DNA of 54,087 bases from NCBI GenBank assembly GCA_012522805.1, contig JAAYJS010000008.1, positions 1 to 54,087 on the forward strand. Reading direction: 5' to 3'. A model generated the notes under the pieces. The model saw only the letters and a list, made by a program, of their open reading frames with translations. It did no database searches and had not been told where the DNA came from. Below are positions 1 through 8,634 of the stretch, in pieces. Source of the DNA: Eubacteriaceae bacterium. GTDB taxonomy: Bacteria; Bacillota; Clostridia; Eubacteriales; Eubacteriaceae. Both the position numbers and the translations under genes were made by a program. The first letter of the stretch is position 1, and the number at the start of each line of letters is the position of its first letter.

Positions 1-1
1 A

Positions 2-1435
2 AAAATGCCTATGTTAGAACCCTCCGATAGCCAAGAAGCAAAGGACATGGTAGCAACTGCTTTAGAAATCAGTGAAACCTACGATGTACCTGTCATCATC
101 CGTCTGACCACAAGGGTGTGCCACTCCAAATCCATCGTAAAATGTCAAGACAGGCAAACCGTTGCGAATCGCCCTTATGTTAAAAACACCATGGGTCGCA
201 CAGTTGTGCCGGCGGCGGCTAAAGTCAATCAACAAAAGTTGATCAAAAATATGAAGGCTTTATCTCAGACTGTAGACGACTCTAAATGGAACTATATCGA
301 AGACAATCACGCTAAAATCGGCGTGATAGGGTCGGGGGTTGCCTATTATTATGGGAAAGAAGTGTTTGGAAAAAATGCCTCCTACTTAAAGGTCGGTTTT
401 TCTTACCCCATGCCCATGAATTTAATTAAAACCTTTGCGGATAAAGTGGAAACGCTTTACATTTTGGAAGAAAACGATCCGATTATGGAAACAGAAATTC
501 GTGCAGCCGGTATTGACTGTATCGGTAAAGAAGTGATACCGGAGTTTGGAGAATTAACGCCGGATCGTTTACGTGCCGCCATTTTTGGAAAAGACTTAAA
601 ACATTATCACGATATAGAGCCTCAAGATGCCTTGCCTAGACCGCCCTCCCTTTGTGTGGGCTGCCCCCATCGCGGTGTTTTTTATACCTTAGGCAAGAGA
701 AAAGATTTAATGATTTTTAGCGATATCGGATGCTACTCCCTTGGAATGGGCCCGCCTTATAACGCTACCGATGCGATGATCTGCATGGGTGCCAGTATCA
801 GCGGTGGTCATGGTGTTGCAAAAGCTTTGGAAATAAAAGGAGAAGATGCGGAACCCCTTCACGTGGTATCCCTCATAGGCGATTCGACCTTTTTCCACTC
901 GGGAATGACGTCTTTATTAGATGTTGTTTACAACCGTTCCGCTACCACCACCTTTATTTTGGATAATCGCATTACCGGTATGACCGGCCATCAGGAAAAT
1001 CCCGGATCCGGTTACGATTTAATGGGCAATCCAAGCCCAACGATCGATTTAGAAGCCTTGGTCAAAGCTCTTGGTATCCAACATGTTCGAACCATCGATC
1101 CCAATAATTTATCCGCTGTGGAAGAAGCTCTGGATTGGGGAATACAATTGGGAGAACCTTCGGTGATCATTGCGAAATGGCCCTGTGCCTTGAAAAAATT
1201 CACTGCAGAAGATCAAGCGGATTTCCCGGATGCCTTTACAAACAAGTGCTATGTGGATACAGATGCCTGTGTCGGTTGTAAAAAATGCTTAAAATCGGGT
1301 TGTCCTGCCTTGGCCTTTTCAACCATCGTTGAAAAAAAATCCAGCATCATTCAAGATGCTTGTTTAGGTTGTCGTGTTTGCTTGCAAATTTGTCCGGTTG
1401 ATGCCATTAAAATGGAGGAAACGTCACATGAATAA
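2..1435 (+). CDS. iorA: indolepyruvate ferredoxin oxidoreductase, alpha subunit (5' part cut by window edge)
   Basis: Catalytic subunit that oxidatively decarboxylates aryl pyruvates (indolepyruvate and relatives from aromatic amino acid breakdown) to aryl-acetyl-CoA, reducing ferredoxin. The frame is open to the first base, so the first visible Met is internal; about 477 residues remain of a family length near 590. Visible parts are a CVGCPHRG motif near residue 216, a TPP-binding GDSTFFHSG motif near 292, and a C-terminal ferredoxin domain with two CxxCxxC...CP clusters (starting near 422 and 452) for two [4Fe-4S] centres. The stop overlaps the start of iorB by 8 bp, so the two subunits are translationally coupled. 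Identification is firm. Confidence 0.95.
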   Translation, partial: KMPMLEPSDSQEAKDMVATALEISETYDVPVIIRLTTRVCHSKSIVKCQDRQTVANRPYVKNTMGRTVVPAAAKVNQQKLIKNMKALSQTVDDSKWNYIEDNHAKIGVIGSGVAYYYGKEVFGKNASYLKVGFSYPMPMNLIKTFADKVETLYILEENDPIMETEIRAAGIDCIGKEVIPEFGELTPDRLRAAIFGKDLKHYHDIEPQDALPRPPSLCVGCPHRGVFYTLGKRKDLMIFSDIGCYSLGMGPPYNATDAMICMGASISGGHGVAKALEIKGEDAEPLHVVSLIGDSTFFHSGMTSLLDVVYNRSATTTFILDNRITGMTGHQENPGSGYDLMGNPSPTIDLEALVKALGIQHVRTIDPNNLSAVEEALDWGIQLGEPSVIIAKWPCALKKFTAEDQADFPDAFTNKCYVDTDACVGCKKCLKSGCPALAFSTIVEKKSSIIQDACLGCRVCLQICPVDAIKMEETSHE

Positions 1436-2006
1436 TAAGAATATACTATTAGTCGGTGTTGGCGGCCAAGGAACCATAACCGCTGCCAAGTTGTTGACAA
1501 CCGGTTTAATTGAAAATGGATACGACGTTAAAATGAGTGAGATACACGGCATGAGTCAACGGGGCGGATCGGTTTCTACCCAAGTGCGTTTTGGAGAAGC
1601 CATCCAGTCGCCGGTCATCGAGCTCGGCACGGCAGACGTCATTGTCGCCTTCGAAAAAATGGAAGCCATGCGCTATTTGGATTACTTAAAAGAAGGCGGC
1701 CTGATCATCGTCAACGATCATGAAATATGGCCACTTTCTGTTGTGATCAACAAAGCGGACTATCCACAACATCTGATAGAAAAATTAGAAAATAAAACCA
1801 GAACTTTGAAAATAGATGCACAAAAAATGGCTACCGCTTTAGGTAATCCTAAAGTCGCTAATGTTATACTATTGGGTGTTCTCGTCAAAGCTTTGTCTTT
1901 GCAGGGTTTGGATTGGGATAAAATTCTCAAGGATACCGTTAAGAAGCAATGGATCGATTTGAATTCCAAGGCCTTTCAACAGGGAGTGGCCGCTTTCAAC
2001 GAATAA
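1428..2006 (+). CDS. iorB: indolepyruvate ferredoxin oxidoreductase, beta subunit
   Basis: Gamma-domain-type partner subunit of IorA, 192 residues, normal for IorB. The N-terminus carries a GVGGQG glycine-rich motif followed by a Q-R-G-G-S segment typical of the pyruvate/ketoisovalerate oxidoreductase catalytic domain. I chose the ATG at 1428 over the upstream in-frame start because GGAGG at 1414-1418 sits 9 bp before it and the protein then begins directly with the conserved fold. It overlaps iorA by 8 bp. With IorA it forms the cytoplasmic complex that feeds reduced ferredoxin and CoA thioesters into energy metabolism. Confidence 0.93.
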   Translation: MNNKNILLVGVGGQGTITAAKLLTTGLIENGYDVKMSEIHGMSQRGGSVSTQVRFGEAIQSPVIELGTADVIVAFEKMEAMRYLDYLKEGGLIIVNDHEIWPLSVVINKADYPQHLIEKLENKTRTLKIDAQKMATALGNPKVANVILLGVLVKALSLQGLDWDKILKDTVKKQWIDLNSKAFQQGVAAFNE

Positions 2007-2010
2007 GGGT

Positions 2011-2274
2011 ATGGAAAAATATAACGAACGCTTTTTTCAAAACACAAACTGCAAATATTTTCCTTGCCATCGCATCGAAGACACGGATGATTTCAATTGT
2101 CTTTTTTGTTATTGTCCTCTTTATGCCTTGGGTAGGAATTGTGGTGGTGACTTTCATTATACGAAAAAAGGCGTGAAGGATTGTACAAAATGTATTTTTC
2201 CTCATCAGCGAGAAAATTACGATAAGATGTTAGAAAAAATAAAGATCTTAATAGAAACCGTTAGGGAAAAATAA
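2011..2274 (+). CDS. cysteine-rich small domain protein
   Basis: An 87-residue protein with eight cysteines (residues 14, 19, 30, 33, 35, 44, 58, 61) arranged as CX4C, CX2CXC and CX2C pairs, with a C-P-L-Y...N-C-G-G-D-F core. This matches my memory of the 'cysteine-rich small domain' family (PF04071), a probable metal- or Fe-S-binding module of unknown function, in other genomes sometimes found beside cobamide genes. It starts 4 bp after iorB with no clear ribosome binding site (only AAGGG directly before the ATG), suggesting translational coupling. It is followed by plsY 11 bp on, so it is probably in the same transcript. Its biochemical role is unknown. Confidence 0.75.
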   Translation: MEKYNERFFQNTNCKYFPCHRIEDTDDFNCLFCYCPLYALGRNCGGDFHYTKKGVKDCTKCIFPHQRENYDKMLEKIKILIETVREK

Positions 2275-2285
2275 AGGAGATAAAA

Positions 2286-2903
2286 ATGTTTTCATTACAA
2301 GTTGTTTTATGGATTATTGTAGCGTATTTGATTGGAAATTTAAATTTCGCCTATATCATCGTAAAGTTTGCAAAAAATGAAGACATTAGAAACTACGGCA
2401 GTGGAAATGCGGGAACAACCAACGTATTGCGAGCAGCGGGAATGAAATACGCCGGACCAGTTTTTATTCTGGATGCTTTGAAGGGAACGGTCGTGGTCTT
2501 AATTGGACGCATGTTATTTCAAAATGACTGGATCGCCATGGCCGGTGTAATGGCTGTTGTCAGTGGTCACAATTGGCCGGTTCTATTAAAGTATCGTGGT
2601 GGAAAGGGGACAGCTACAACCTTAGGCGCAATGTTGCTATGGGACTACAAAGTGGCCCTCATTGCGATTGCCATCGGTTTGATCGTCCTTGCCATTTTTA
2701 AAATGGTGTCCTTGACCTCCATAACCGGTATCGGTATTTCACCCTTTGTAACGTTGTTGGTTCATGGCTTTGGTCATATTCCAACCCTTGTTTTAACCAT
2801 TTTTATAGCCCTATCCTCTATTTTTCAACACCGTACGAATATTAAACGCATTCTATCCGGCACTGAAAGTAAAGTCGGCCAGAAAATTAAAATGGATCAA
2901 TAG
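2286..2903 (+). CDS. plsY: acyl-phosphate:glycerol-3-phosphate acyltransferase PlsY
   Basis: Integral membrane enzyme that transfers the acyl group from acyl-phosphate (made by PlsX) to position 1 of glycerol-3-phosphate, the first step of membrane phospholipid synthesis. The protein is 205 residues with about five hydrophobic helices and the family motifs GSGNAGTTN (near residue 38), GHNWP (near 97) and YRGGKGTATT just after. AAAGGAGA precedes the ATG. Its partner PlsX lies in the minus-strand superoperon at 33.5-32.5 kb. Placement after iorAB is unusual, but spacing suggests co-transcription. Confidence 0.95.
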   Translation: MFSLQVVLWIIVAYLIGNLNFAYIIVKFAKNEDIRNYGSGNAGTTNVLRAAGMKYAGPVFILDALKGTVVVLIGRMLFQNDWIAMAGVMAVVSGHNWPVLLKYRGGKGTATTLGAMLLWDYKVALIAIAIGLIVLAIFKMVSLTSITGIGISPFVTLLVHGFGHIPTLVLTIFIALSSIFQHRTNIKRILSGTESKVGQKIKMDQ

Positions 2904-2991
2904 CTAGAATTTTTTTATGACCCTACTGAAAACTGACAGTTTTTATCGTTAAACCATTGTGATAAATTTTGTCAATAGAACGATACTAATA

Positions 2992-3019
2992 AAATAAATT
3001 CCCCTAGGGGAATTTATTT
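2992..3019. other. perfect 28-bp palindrome upstream of nrdJ (operator or terminator)
   Basis: Arms AAATAAATTCCCCT (2992-3005) and AGGGGAATTTATTT (3006-3019) are exact reverse complements with no spacer; as RNA it would fold as a 12-bp stem with a CTAG loop. It lies 20 bp before the nrdJ ATG and directly before the AAGGAG ribosome binding site. It could terminate the ior-plsY transcript, because the right arm ends T-rich, or be a repressor operator in the nrdJ leader. It does not look like the NrdR box that I know. Confidence 0.6.
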
Positions 3020-3039
3020 GTATATATAAGGAGAGATGT

Positions 3040-5988
3040 ATGATTGATGATGTAATAAAGCGCCACTTTACCACTGGTTTAGAGGCTGGGACACAAACCG
3101 TTTATGACTTGTTTAATTGGCAAACCATAGATATTGAATTAAAAAACCATCAAACAGGGAAAATTATTTTTGAAATGAAAAATTGCGAATTTCCCGAGGG
3201 TTACTCACAAAATGCTTGCAACATTATTGCCAGCAAGTATTTTAGAAGAAAAGGTATCCCCAGTACCCTAGGCTACGAGAGAAGTATGCGCGAAGTGGCG
3301 GACAGAATGGTCGGATTCTGGGCAGATGCACTCATGGATGAAGGGATCATCGACAACAAGGAACAGTGGCAAATTCTATACGATGAATTGGTGTATGCCT
3401 TTTTAAAGCAGTGGTGGGCACCCAACTCTCCACAATGGTTTAACACGGGACTTTATCGCAATTATAAAATATCCGGCGACAGTGACGGACTTTTTTATTA
3501 CGATACTGAAAAGGAACAAGTCGTCACAGCTCAAAGCCGCTATGAAAGAACCCAAGCCTCTGCATGCTTTATATTGTCTATTGAGGACCAGCTCTTAGGT
3601 CCGAACTCCATCAGCGATCATTACGTTTCAGAGACGAGATTGTTCAAAGGCGGTTCCGGTGTTGGAACCAATTTCTCTAATCTGCGAGGAGAAAATGAGA
3701 AACTCTCATCGGGAGGTTTTTCTTCAGGGATGATGAGTTTCCTCGTGGGGTTGGATAAGAATGCCGGCGCCATCAAATCCGGTGGTACAACCAGAAGAGC
3801 AGCTAAAATGGTGATCGTAGATGTAGATCATCCGGAAATCGAAAATTTTATCGACTGGAAAATGTTGGAGGAAGAAAAAGTCAAGGCCTTAGGCAAAATG
3901 GGCTACGACACCTCTATTGATGGTGAAGCTTATCAAACAGTTTCCGGGCAAAACGCGAACAACTCAGTTCGTTTAACCGGAGAATTTATGGACGCCGTCA
4001 AGGAAATTAAAGAAGGGCGCGATTCCAACTTTACATTAAAGGGACGTGTAGATGACTCTGTCAATAAAAATATATCCGTCAAAGCTTTGTGGGATAAAAT
4101 CAATCTTGCTACTTGGAGTTGTGCAGACCCCGGCCTACAATTCGATGATATCTTCAACCAATGGCACACGTGCCCGGCAGGTGAGGATGGCATTTTAAAT
4201 GCCAAACACAATCGTATCAATGCAACAAATCCATGTTCCGAATATGCTTTTTTAGATAATACGGCTTGTAATTTAGCATCCATTAACTTATACGGCTTTC
4301 TGGAATCTAAATCTAAAACCATACGTGTGGAAGATTATATACACCTCGTTGGTTTGATACAACTCATTCTAGAGGCTTCCATTCACCATGGACAGTTTCC
4401 AACGGAATCCGTAGCGAGAAAAAGTCACGGCTTTCGAACCACCGGTTTAGGCGTTGCCAATGCCGCTTCGGTGGTGATGGCTATGGGATACCCTTATCAT
4501 TCCGTTGAATCCAGAGCTTTGATAGCCAGTTTAATCGGTCTGATGACCGGTCATTCCTATTACACCTCTGCATTAATGGCGGAAAAAATTGGTCCTTTTC
4601 AGCACTACGAATTGAATAAACCCTATATGAATCGAGTCATTCGCAATCACGGCAGAGTAGCAGGTGCTTTAAAAGACGACTATGAAGATTTAAGTTATAC
4701 CCCTCATAGAATTAACCATGGTTTATTGGAAGAAATGGGCCAAGAAAATCTCAGTCAAGCCTTGAAAACATCTTGGAAGCACGCTATTGATCACGGCGAA
4801 AAGTATGGCTACCGCAATGCACAAGTATCGGCCATCGCGCCTACGGGTACCATTTCTTTCGCTATGGATTGTGGCGCTACATCGGTAGAGCCTTTTTACA
4901 ACCACATCGTGATGAAAAGATTAATCGGTGGCGGTGTCATGGAGATGATTAACCCGGTGATGCAGACGGCACTAGAAAATCTCGATTATTCAGAGAAACA
5001 AATTGAAGACATCATGAGCTACCTTTTGACGAGGGATGAAGATGGTCGTTTGGTTCACATAGACTTCAATCAAGCACCGCATATCAAGCCCGAGCACGTA
5101 GCTATTTTCGATACGGCCGGCGATATCAGTCCGGAAGGGCATGTGCTGATGGTTTCCGCAGTAACGCCGATGGTCTCCGGTTCCGTTTCAAAAACGGTCA
5201 ATATGAAAAACGATGCAACCATCCAAGACGTAGAAAATATCCATTTGTTGGCTTATCAAACAGGTACCAAGGCGATTGCCGTGTATCGTGATGGCTGTAA
5301 AGTTTCACAACCTTTAAGCAGTTTTGATGAGGAAAGCAAAGAATCCAACTTAGAAGATTTGACCTATCAAGAATTATTGGATTACGCTAAAAAAAGTGAC
5401 TCCAGCGTTCCTGTAAGACTTAGACCGGATGGTATGCGGGAAAGCAGAACCCACGCAGCAAAGATAGGGGACATTGAGCTCTATATCACCATAGGTTTTT
5501 ACGACGATGGGCAAATAGCGGAAATATTTGTATCCACCGATAAAGACGGCACCGTCGTCAAAGGCTTATTGGCTTCTTTGTCTAAATCGATATCCAATAT
5601 GCTTCAATATAAAATACCGCCAGAAAAAATATCCAGAATGTTAAGAGGACAAAAGTATGAACCTGCCGGGTTTGTTTCCCGTCATCCTTATATCAAATAC
5701 GCCTCATCAATTTCGGATTTAATCTCTAAGGTCATCGATTTTGAATGTGGCGATTATTCCAGGTGTCAAGTCAAACCACATCAAACCAATGTCGAGCGAA
5801 AAACATTTAAAGAAAAAAAACAAAAAGTAAAACCCGTTGTTGAAGAGTATCAGCCTTATGCAGCACCCCAAGTAACCGGAGAAAAACTCTACGATTCGAT
5901 CTGTGCCCAATGTGGCAGCGATCAGATGATACAAAGCGGAACCTGTAAAGTCTGCTTGGACTGTGGCTCCACAACCGGTTGTAGTTAA
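3040..5988 (+). CDS. nrdJ: adenosylcobalamin-dependent (class II) ribonucleoside-diphosphate reductase
   Basis: Makes deoxyribonucleotides using a B12-derived radical, independent of oxygen. The 982-residue chain has the class II NrdJ layout: an N-terminal domain; the first redox Cys in SACFILS; the NPCSEY active-site segment with catalytic Cys; the APTGTIS motif; a TSCPD-like C-terminal domain; and a terminal C-x2-C...C-x2-C zinc-ribbon/redox tail ending T-G-C-S. AAGGAG at 3028-3033 sets the start. No cobalamin riboswitch is visible upstream; a 28-bp palindrome sits there instead. The dependence on B12 fits an anaerobic lifestyle. Confidence 0.96.
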   Translation: MIDDVIKRHFTTGLEAGTQTVYDLFNWQTIDIELKNHQTGKIIFEMKNCEFPEGYSQNACNIIASKYFRRKGIPSTLGYERSMREVADRMVGFWADALMDEGIIDNKEQWQILYDELVYAFLKQWWAPNSPQWFNTGLYRNYKISGDSDGLFYYDTEKEQVVTAQSRYERTQASACFILSIEDQLLGPNSISDHYVSETRLFKGGSGVGTNFSNLRGENEKLSSGGFSSGMMSFLVGLDKNAGAIKSGGTTRRAAKMVIVDVDHPEIENFIDWKMLEEEKVKALGKMGYDTSIDGEAYQTVSGQNANNSVRLTGEFMDAVKEIKEGRDSNFTLKGRVDDSVNKNISVKALWDKINLATWSCADPGLQFDDIFNQWHTCPAGEDGILNAKHNRINATNPCSEYAFLDNTACNLASINLYGFLESKSKTIRVEDYIHLVGLIQLILEASIHHGQFPTESVARKSHGFRTTGLGVANAASVVMAMGYPYHSVESRALIASLIGLMTGHSYYTSALMAEKIGPFQHYELNKPYMNRVIRNHGRVAGALKDDYEDLSYTPHRINHGLLEEMGQENLSQALKTSWKHAIDHGEKYGYRNAQVSAIAPTGTISFAMDCGATSVEPFYNHIVMKRLIGGGVMEMINPVMQTALENLDYSEKQIEDIMSYLLTRDEDGRLVHIDFNQAPHIKPEHVAIFDTAGDISPEGHVLMVSAVTPMVSGSVSKTVNMKNDATIQDVENIHLLAYQTGTKAIAVYRDGCKVSQPLSSFDEESKESNLEDLTYQELLDYAKKSDSSVPVRLRPDGMRESRTHAAKIGDIELYITIGFYDDGQIAEIFVSTDKDGTVVKGLLASLSKSISNMLQYKIPPEKISRMLRGQKYEPAGFVSRHPYIKYASSISDLISKVIDFECGDYSRCQVKPHQTNVERKTFKEKKQKVKPVVEEYQPYAAPQVTGEKLYDSICAQCGSDQMIQSGTCKVCLDCGSTTGCS

Positions 5989-6026
5989 TCAAACCGATCG
6001 TAAAAAGCGGAAACACTGACTTTTAT

Positions 6027-6055
6027 TTGTAAGAAAAAAACATTAATGCTATAAT
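6027..6055 (+). promoter_or_regulatory. sigma-A-type promoter for proB
   Basis: TTGTAA (6027-6032), 17-bp spacer, TATAAT (6050-6055). Transcription would begin about 45 bp before the proB ATG. Confidence 0.75.
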
Positions 6056-6105
6056 AAAATCGCTTTATCCAGCTGGAAAAGCTAACTTATCCCGGAGGCT
6101 TGTGA

Positions 6106-6918
6106 ATGAGAAAAAAGGCTATCAGTAAGGCTAAAAAAATGGTCATTAAGGTTGGAACGACCTCAGTAACACACAAAAACGGACAACCTAATTTCAAAAA
6201 AATGGACGAATTAGCCTTGGTTTTGACAGATTTAGAAAACTCAGGTTATCAGATTGTTTTAGTTTCTTCCGGTGCCATCGGATGCGGTATGAAGAAACTA
6301 GGCTTAAAAAAACGCCCTAAAACCTTAGAAGGAAAACAAGCGACGGCTTCTGTTGGACAAGGCATTATAATGAGTACTTATCAGAAGTTTTTTGATGAAT
6401 ACCATCAAGTTGTCGGGCAAATTTTGCTGACCAAAGATGTCTTTAACAACGGAACGAAAAGACAAAATGCAATCAATAGCTTTAGCGCGCTGAAAAGACG
6501 TATGGTTATACCGATTGTCAACGAAAATGACTGTGTTTCGACAGAAGAAATTGAAGAAGAGAATTTTGGAGACAACGACATTTTATCGGCCATGACGGCA
6601 GAAATTTTCGGAGCGGATTTATTGATCATCTTGTCCGATGTTCAGGGTTTGTATGACTGTGATCCCAATCATAATGAAAATGCTCAATTCATTGAGCAAA
6701 TTGACAAGATCGATGTCGACACTTATGATTACGCAGAGTGTTCATCATCCAACCGCGGAACAGGTGGCATGATTTCCAAAATTTCAGCGGCTCAGTTTGC
6801 AACCGAAAAGGGAATCCATACGATTATTGCATCCGGAGAGAGTTTTAAAATTCTCTACGATATTTTAAATGGTAAAAAAGTAGGAACTTTTTTTAAGGGA
6901 GGAAAAAGAAATGCTTAA
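6106..6918 (+). CDS. proB: glutamate 5-kinase, kinase domain only
   Basis: Phosphorylates the gamma-carboxyl of glutamate with ATP, the first step of proline synthesis. At 270 residues it contains only the amino acid kinase fold: VIKVGTTSV near the N-terminus, VSSGAIGCGM, the NENDCVST segment, FGDNDILSA, and SDVQGLYDCDP. The C-terminal PUA domain of longer ProB proteins (about 370 residues) is absent, as in many short bacterial ProBs. GGAGG at 6094-6098 is 7 bp from the ATG. proA and proC are not neighbours here. The 3' end overlaps a small membrane ORF by 8 bp. Confidence 0.9.
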   Translation: MRKKAISKAKKMVIKVGTTSVTHKNGQPNFKKMDELALVLTDLENSGYQIVLVSSGAIGCGMKKLGLKKRPKTLEGKQATASVGQGIIMSTYQKFFDEYHQVVGQILLTKDVFNNGTKRQNAINSFSALKRRMVIPIVNENDCVSTEEIEEENFGDNDILSAMTAEIFGADLLIILSDVQGLYDCDPNHNENAQFIEQIDKIDVDTYDYAECSSSNRGTGGMISKISAAQFATEKGIHTIIASGESFKILYDILNGKKVGTFFKGGKRNA

Positions 6919-7066
6919 AAGGATTGTGATTGGCACCTGTGTCGTCACTGCCGGTATGATGACTTTGTTTGGGGTCTATACCGCTATTGAAAAACATAGA
7001 GAAAAAATTATGGGGGGACGACTCATGAAAGTACAGTATAGATTTACCCAGGAGTACAACGATTAG
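6911..7066 (+). CDS. small single-helix membrane protein, unknown function (51 aa)
   Basis: I read a 51-residue ORF starting at the ATG at 6911, with GGGAGG at about 6898-6903 as a well-placed ribosome binding site, overlapping proB by 8 bp and ending 15 bp before the next gene. The N-terminus (M-L-K-R) leads into a hydrophobic stretch of roughly residues 5-25, followed by a charged tail (E-K-H-R-E-K). This is typical of a small anchored membrane protein. I do not recognise a family. Coupling to proB and tight packing against the glycosyltransferase gene argue that it is translated; there is no functional evidence. Confidence 0.6.
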   Translation: MLKRIVIGTCVVTAGMMTLFGVYTAIEKHREKIMGGRLMKVQYRFTQEYND

Positions 7067-7081
7067 GAGAGCAGGTTCCAC

Positions 7082-8209
7082 ATGAAAAAGGTTTGTATTT
7101 TCACCGCATCAACAGGAGGTGGCCATAATTTAGCTGCACAGTCGGTACAGCAAGCTTTGATAGAAAAGGGAATCTTCTCTGCAATTTACGATACTTTTAA
7201 AGACAGCAACCCTCTTTTAAACAAAATGGTTGTGAGGGGTTACGAGCAAATGGTGGAAATTGCCCCAGTGCTGTACAGAGTCATCTATCAGCAGTTCAAC
7301 TTGATGACTTCATTTCAACAAAGAATTTTAGATACGGTTTCGTATTTTGTTAATCCGGATATTGTGTCCATTATTAAAAGAGATCAACCGTCTTTAATGA
7401 TATCCACGCACCCCTATGTTACTTATCTTTTAGTAGGTTTAAAGGAACATGGTGTCTTCGATGTACCCATCATTTCTTTTGTAACAGATTATAAGGTTCA
7501 TGGATTATATGTCGGTAGGCTGGCAGATGCTTACATCGTCGCAACCGGGTACACAAAAAAAACCTTAATCGACAAAGATGTTCCCGAAGAAATCATTTAC
7601 CCTTATGGCATACCCATACGCCAGGAATTCTTGAAAAAACTCATAGATAAAAATAGGGAAAAAGACGATGCGCCTGAATTGACGGTTTTACTCATGGCCG
7701 GATCTTTGGGAGGCAAACAATTAGAAACTGCCTTTAATTCTTTGATGCGCATCGAAAATAAATTGAGAATCATTGTCGTTTGCGGAAAGAATAAAAAAAT
7801 AAAAACATCCATTGAACAGCTTGTTCAAACTTATGGATCAAACAATAAAGAAATATCGATCTATGGATTCGTGGATAATATCTCGCAACTCATGGACGAA
7901 GCGGATGCTTTGATTACAAAGCCCGGGGGGTTAACCACCACAGAGGCTATTATTAAAAACATGCCCATGATCATACCCTACGTCTATCCCGGGCAAGAGG
8001 AAGAGAATGCGGATTTTCTAGTGGCCAACGGTATGGCGATACGTGCGGACAAAGTTTCCGACTTAACCGAGATTATCAGCTTTTTAATTTCCCATAAATT
8101 TGTTATGGATAGAATGATGAAAAATATGTCCCACAGTGCGTCCAACTACTCTTTGGACAACACTGTCGAACTATGTATAAAAATGATTGAAACGTATGAA
8201 AAAGGTTGA
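7082..8209 (+). CDS. UgtP/MGDG synthase-like glycosyltransferase
   Basis: 375-residue GT28-family enzyme resembling processive diacylglycerol glucosyltransferases (UgtP/YpfP) and MGDG synthases, which build glycolipids and lipoteichoic acid anchors from UDP-sugars. The N-terminal domain has the TASTGGGHNLAAQ acceptor-binding motif. The C-terminal half has the MurG-like nucleotide-sugar fold with M-A-G-S-L-G-G-K, V-V-C-G-K-N, and KPGGLTTTEA. It would act at the inner face of the membrane. AGGAGA at 7065-7070 precedes the start. The sugar and acceptor cannot be read from sequence. Its 3' end contains the rpsO -35 element. Confidence 0.85.
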   Translation: MKKVCIFTASTGGGHNLAAQSVQQALIEKGIFSAIYDTFKDSNPLLNKMVVRGYEQMVEIAPVLYRVIYQQFNLMTSFQQRILDTVSYFVNPDIVSIIKRDQPSLMISTHPYVTYLLVGLKEHGVFDVPIISFVTDYKVHGLYVGRLADAYIVATGYTKKTLIDKDVPEEIIYPYGIPIRQEFLKKLIDKNREKDDAPELTVLLMAGSLGGKQLETAFNSLMRIENKLRIIVVCGKNKKIKTSIEQLVQTYGSNNKEISIYGFVDNISQLMDEADALITKPGGLTTTEAIIKNMPMIIPYVYPGQEEENADFLVANGMAIRADKVSDLTEIISFLISHKFVMDRMMKNMSHSASNYSLDNTVELCIKMIETYEKG

Positions 8210-8234
8210 CTAAGATATCATTAGATGATATACT
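8206..8234 (+). promoter_or_regulatory. promoter for rpsO
   Basis: TTGACT (8206-8211), 17-bp spacer, TATACT (8229-8234). The -35 overlaps the last codons of the glycosyltransferase gene. The leader to rpsO is about 70 nt and holds two AACGTT copies (8238-8243 and 8273-8278) that can pair, a possible S15 autoregulatory structure. Confidence 0.75.
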
Positions 8235-8314
8235 TATAACGTTATGCAATACACTTGGTTTAACGATGCTCCAACGTTTTTCTAAGTCTATTGTGAATTT
8301 ACATTAAGGAGAAA

Positions 8315-8584
8315 ATGATGATAACAAAAGAACAAAAAGAACAAATCATGAAGCAGCATCAAACCCACGAAGGAGACACCGGGTCACCAGAGGTGCAAAT
8401 TGCTTTATTGACAGCAAGAATTAACGACTTAAACCAACACTTCGCCATCCATAAAAAAGATCACCATTCCCGTAGAGGATTACTCAAAATGGTTGGTCAA
8501 AGAAGAGGTTTATTAAACTATTTAAAAAATAAGGACATCATGAGGTATCGTGATCTTGTCCAAAAATTAGGATTAAGAAAATAA
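8315..8584 (+). CDS. rpsO: 30S ribosomal protein S15
   Basis: 89-residue primary 16S rRNA-binding protein of the small subunit platform. Conserved [24 protein letters not shown] and LRNKD-like (here [10 protein letters not shown]) segments are all present. Two ATGs stand in tandem: the one at 8315 gives the length of Bacillus S15, while the one at 8318 has better spacing from AAGGAG (about 8306-8311). The gene is followed by a terminator and then pnp, the rpsO-pnp arrangement seen in many bacteria. Confidence 0.97.
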   Translation: MMITKEQKEQIMKQHQTHEGDTGSPEVQIALLTARINDLNQHFAIHKKDHHSRRGLLKMVGQRRGLLNYLKNKDIMRYRDLVQKLGLRK

Positions 8585-8591
8585 TATGACG

Positions 8592-8616
8592 GGGCGGTTT
8601 TCCGCCCTTTTTTCTT
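8592..8616 (+). terminator. intrinsic terminator between rpsO and pnp
   Basis: GGGCGG (8592-8597), TTTT loop, CCGCCC (8602-8607), then a T-rich tail TTTTTTCTT. No separate promoter for pnp is evident, so this is probably a partial terminator that lowers pnp expression relative to rpsO. Confidence 0.9.
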
Positions 8617-8634
8617 AATTGTTCAGGAGGAATA

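Noticed and set aside
8244-8285. 13-residue leader peptide before rpsO
   Set aside because: No ribosome binding site and no regulatory codon pattern; probably chance.
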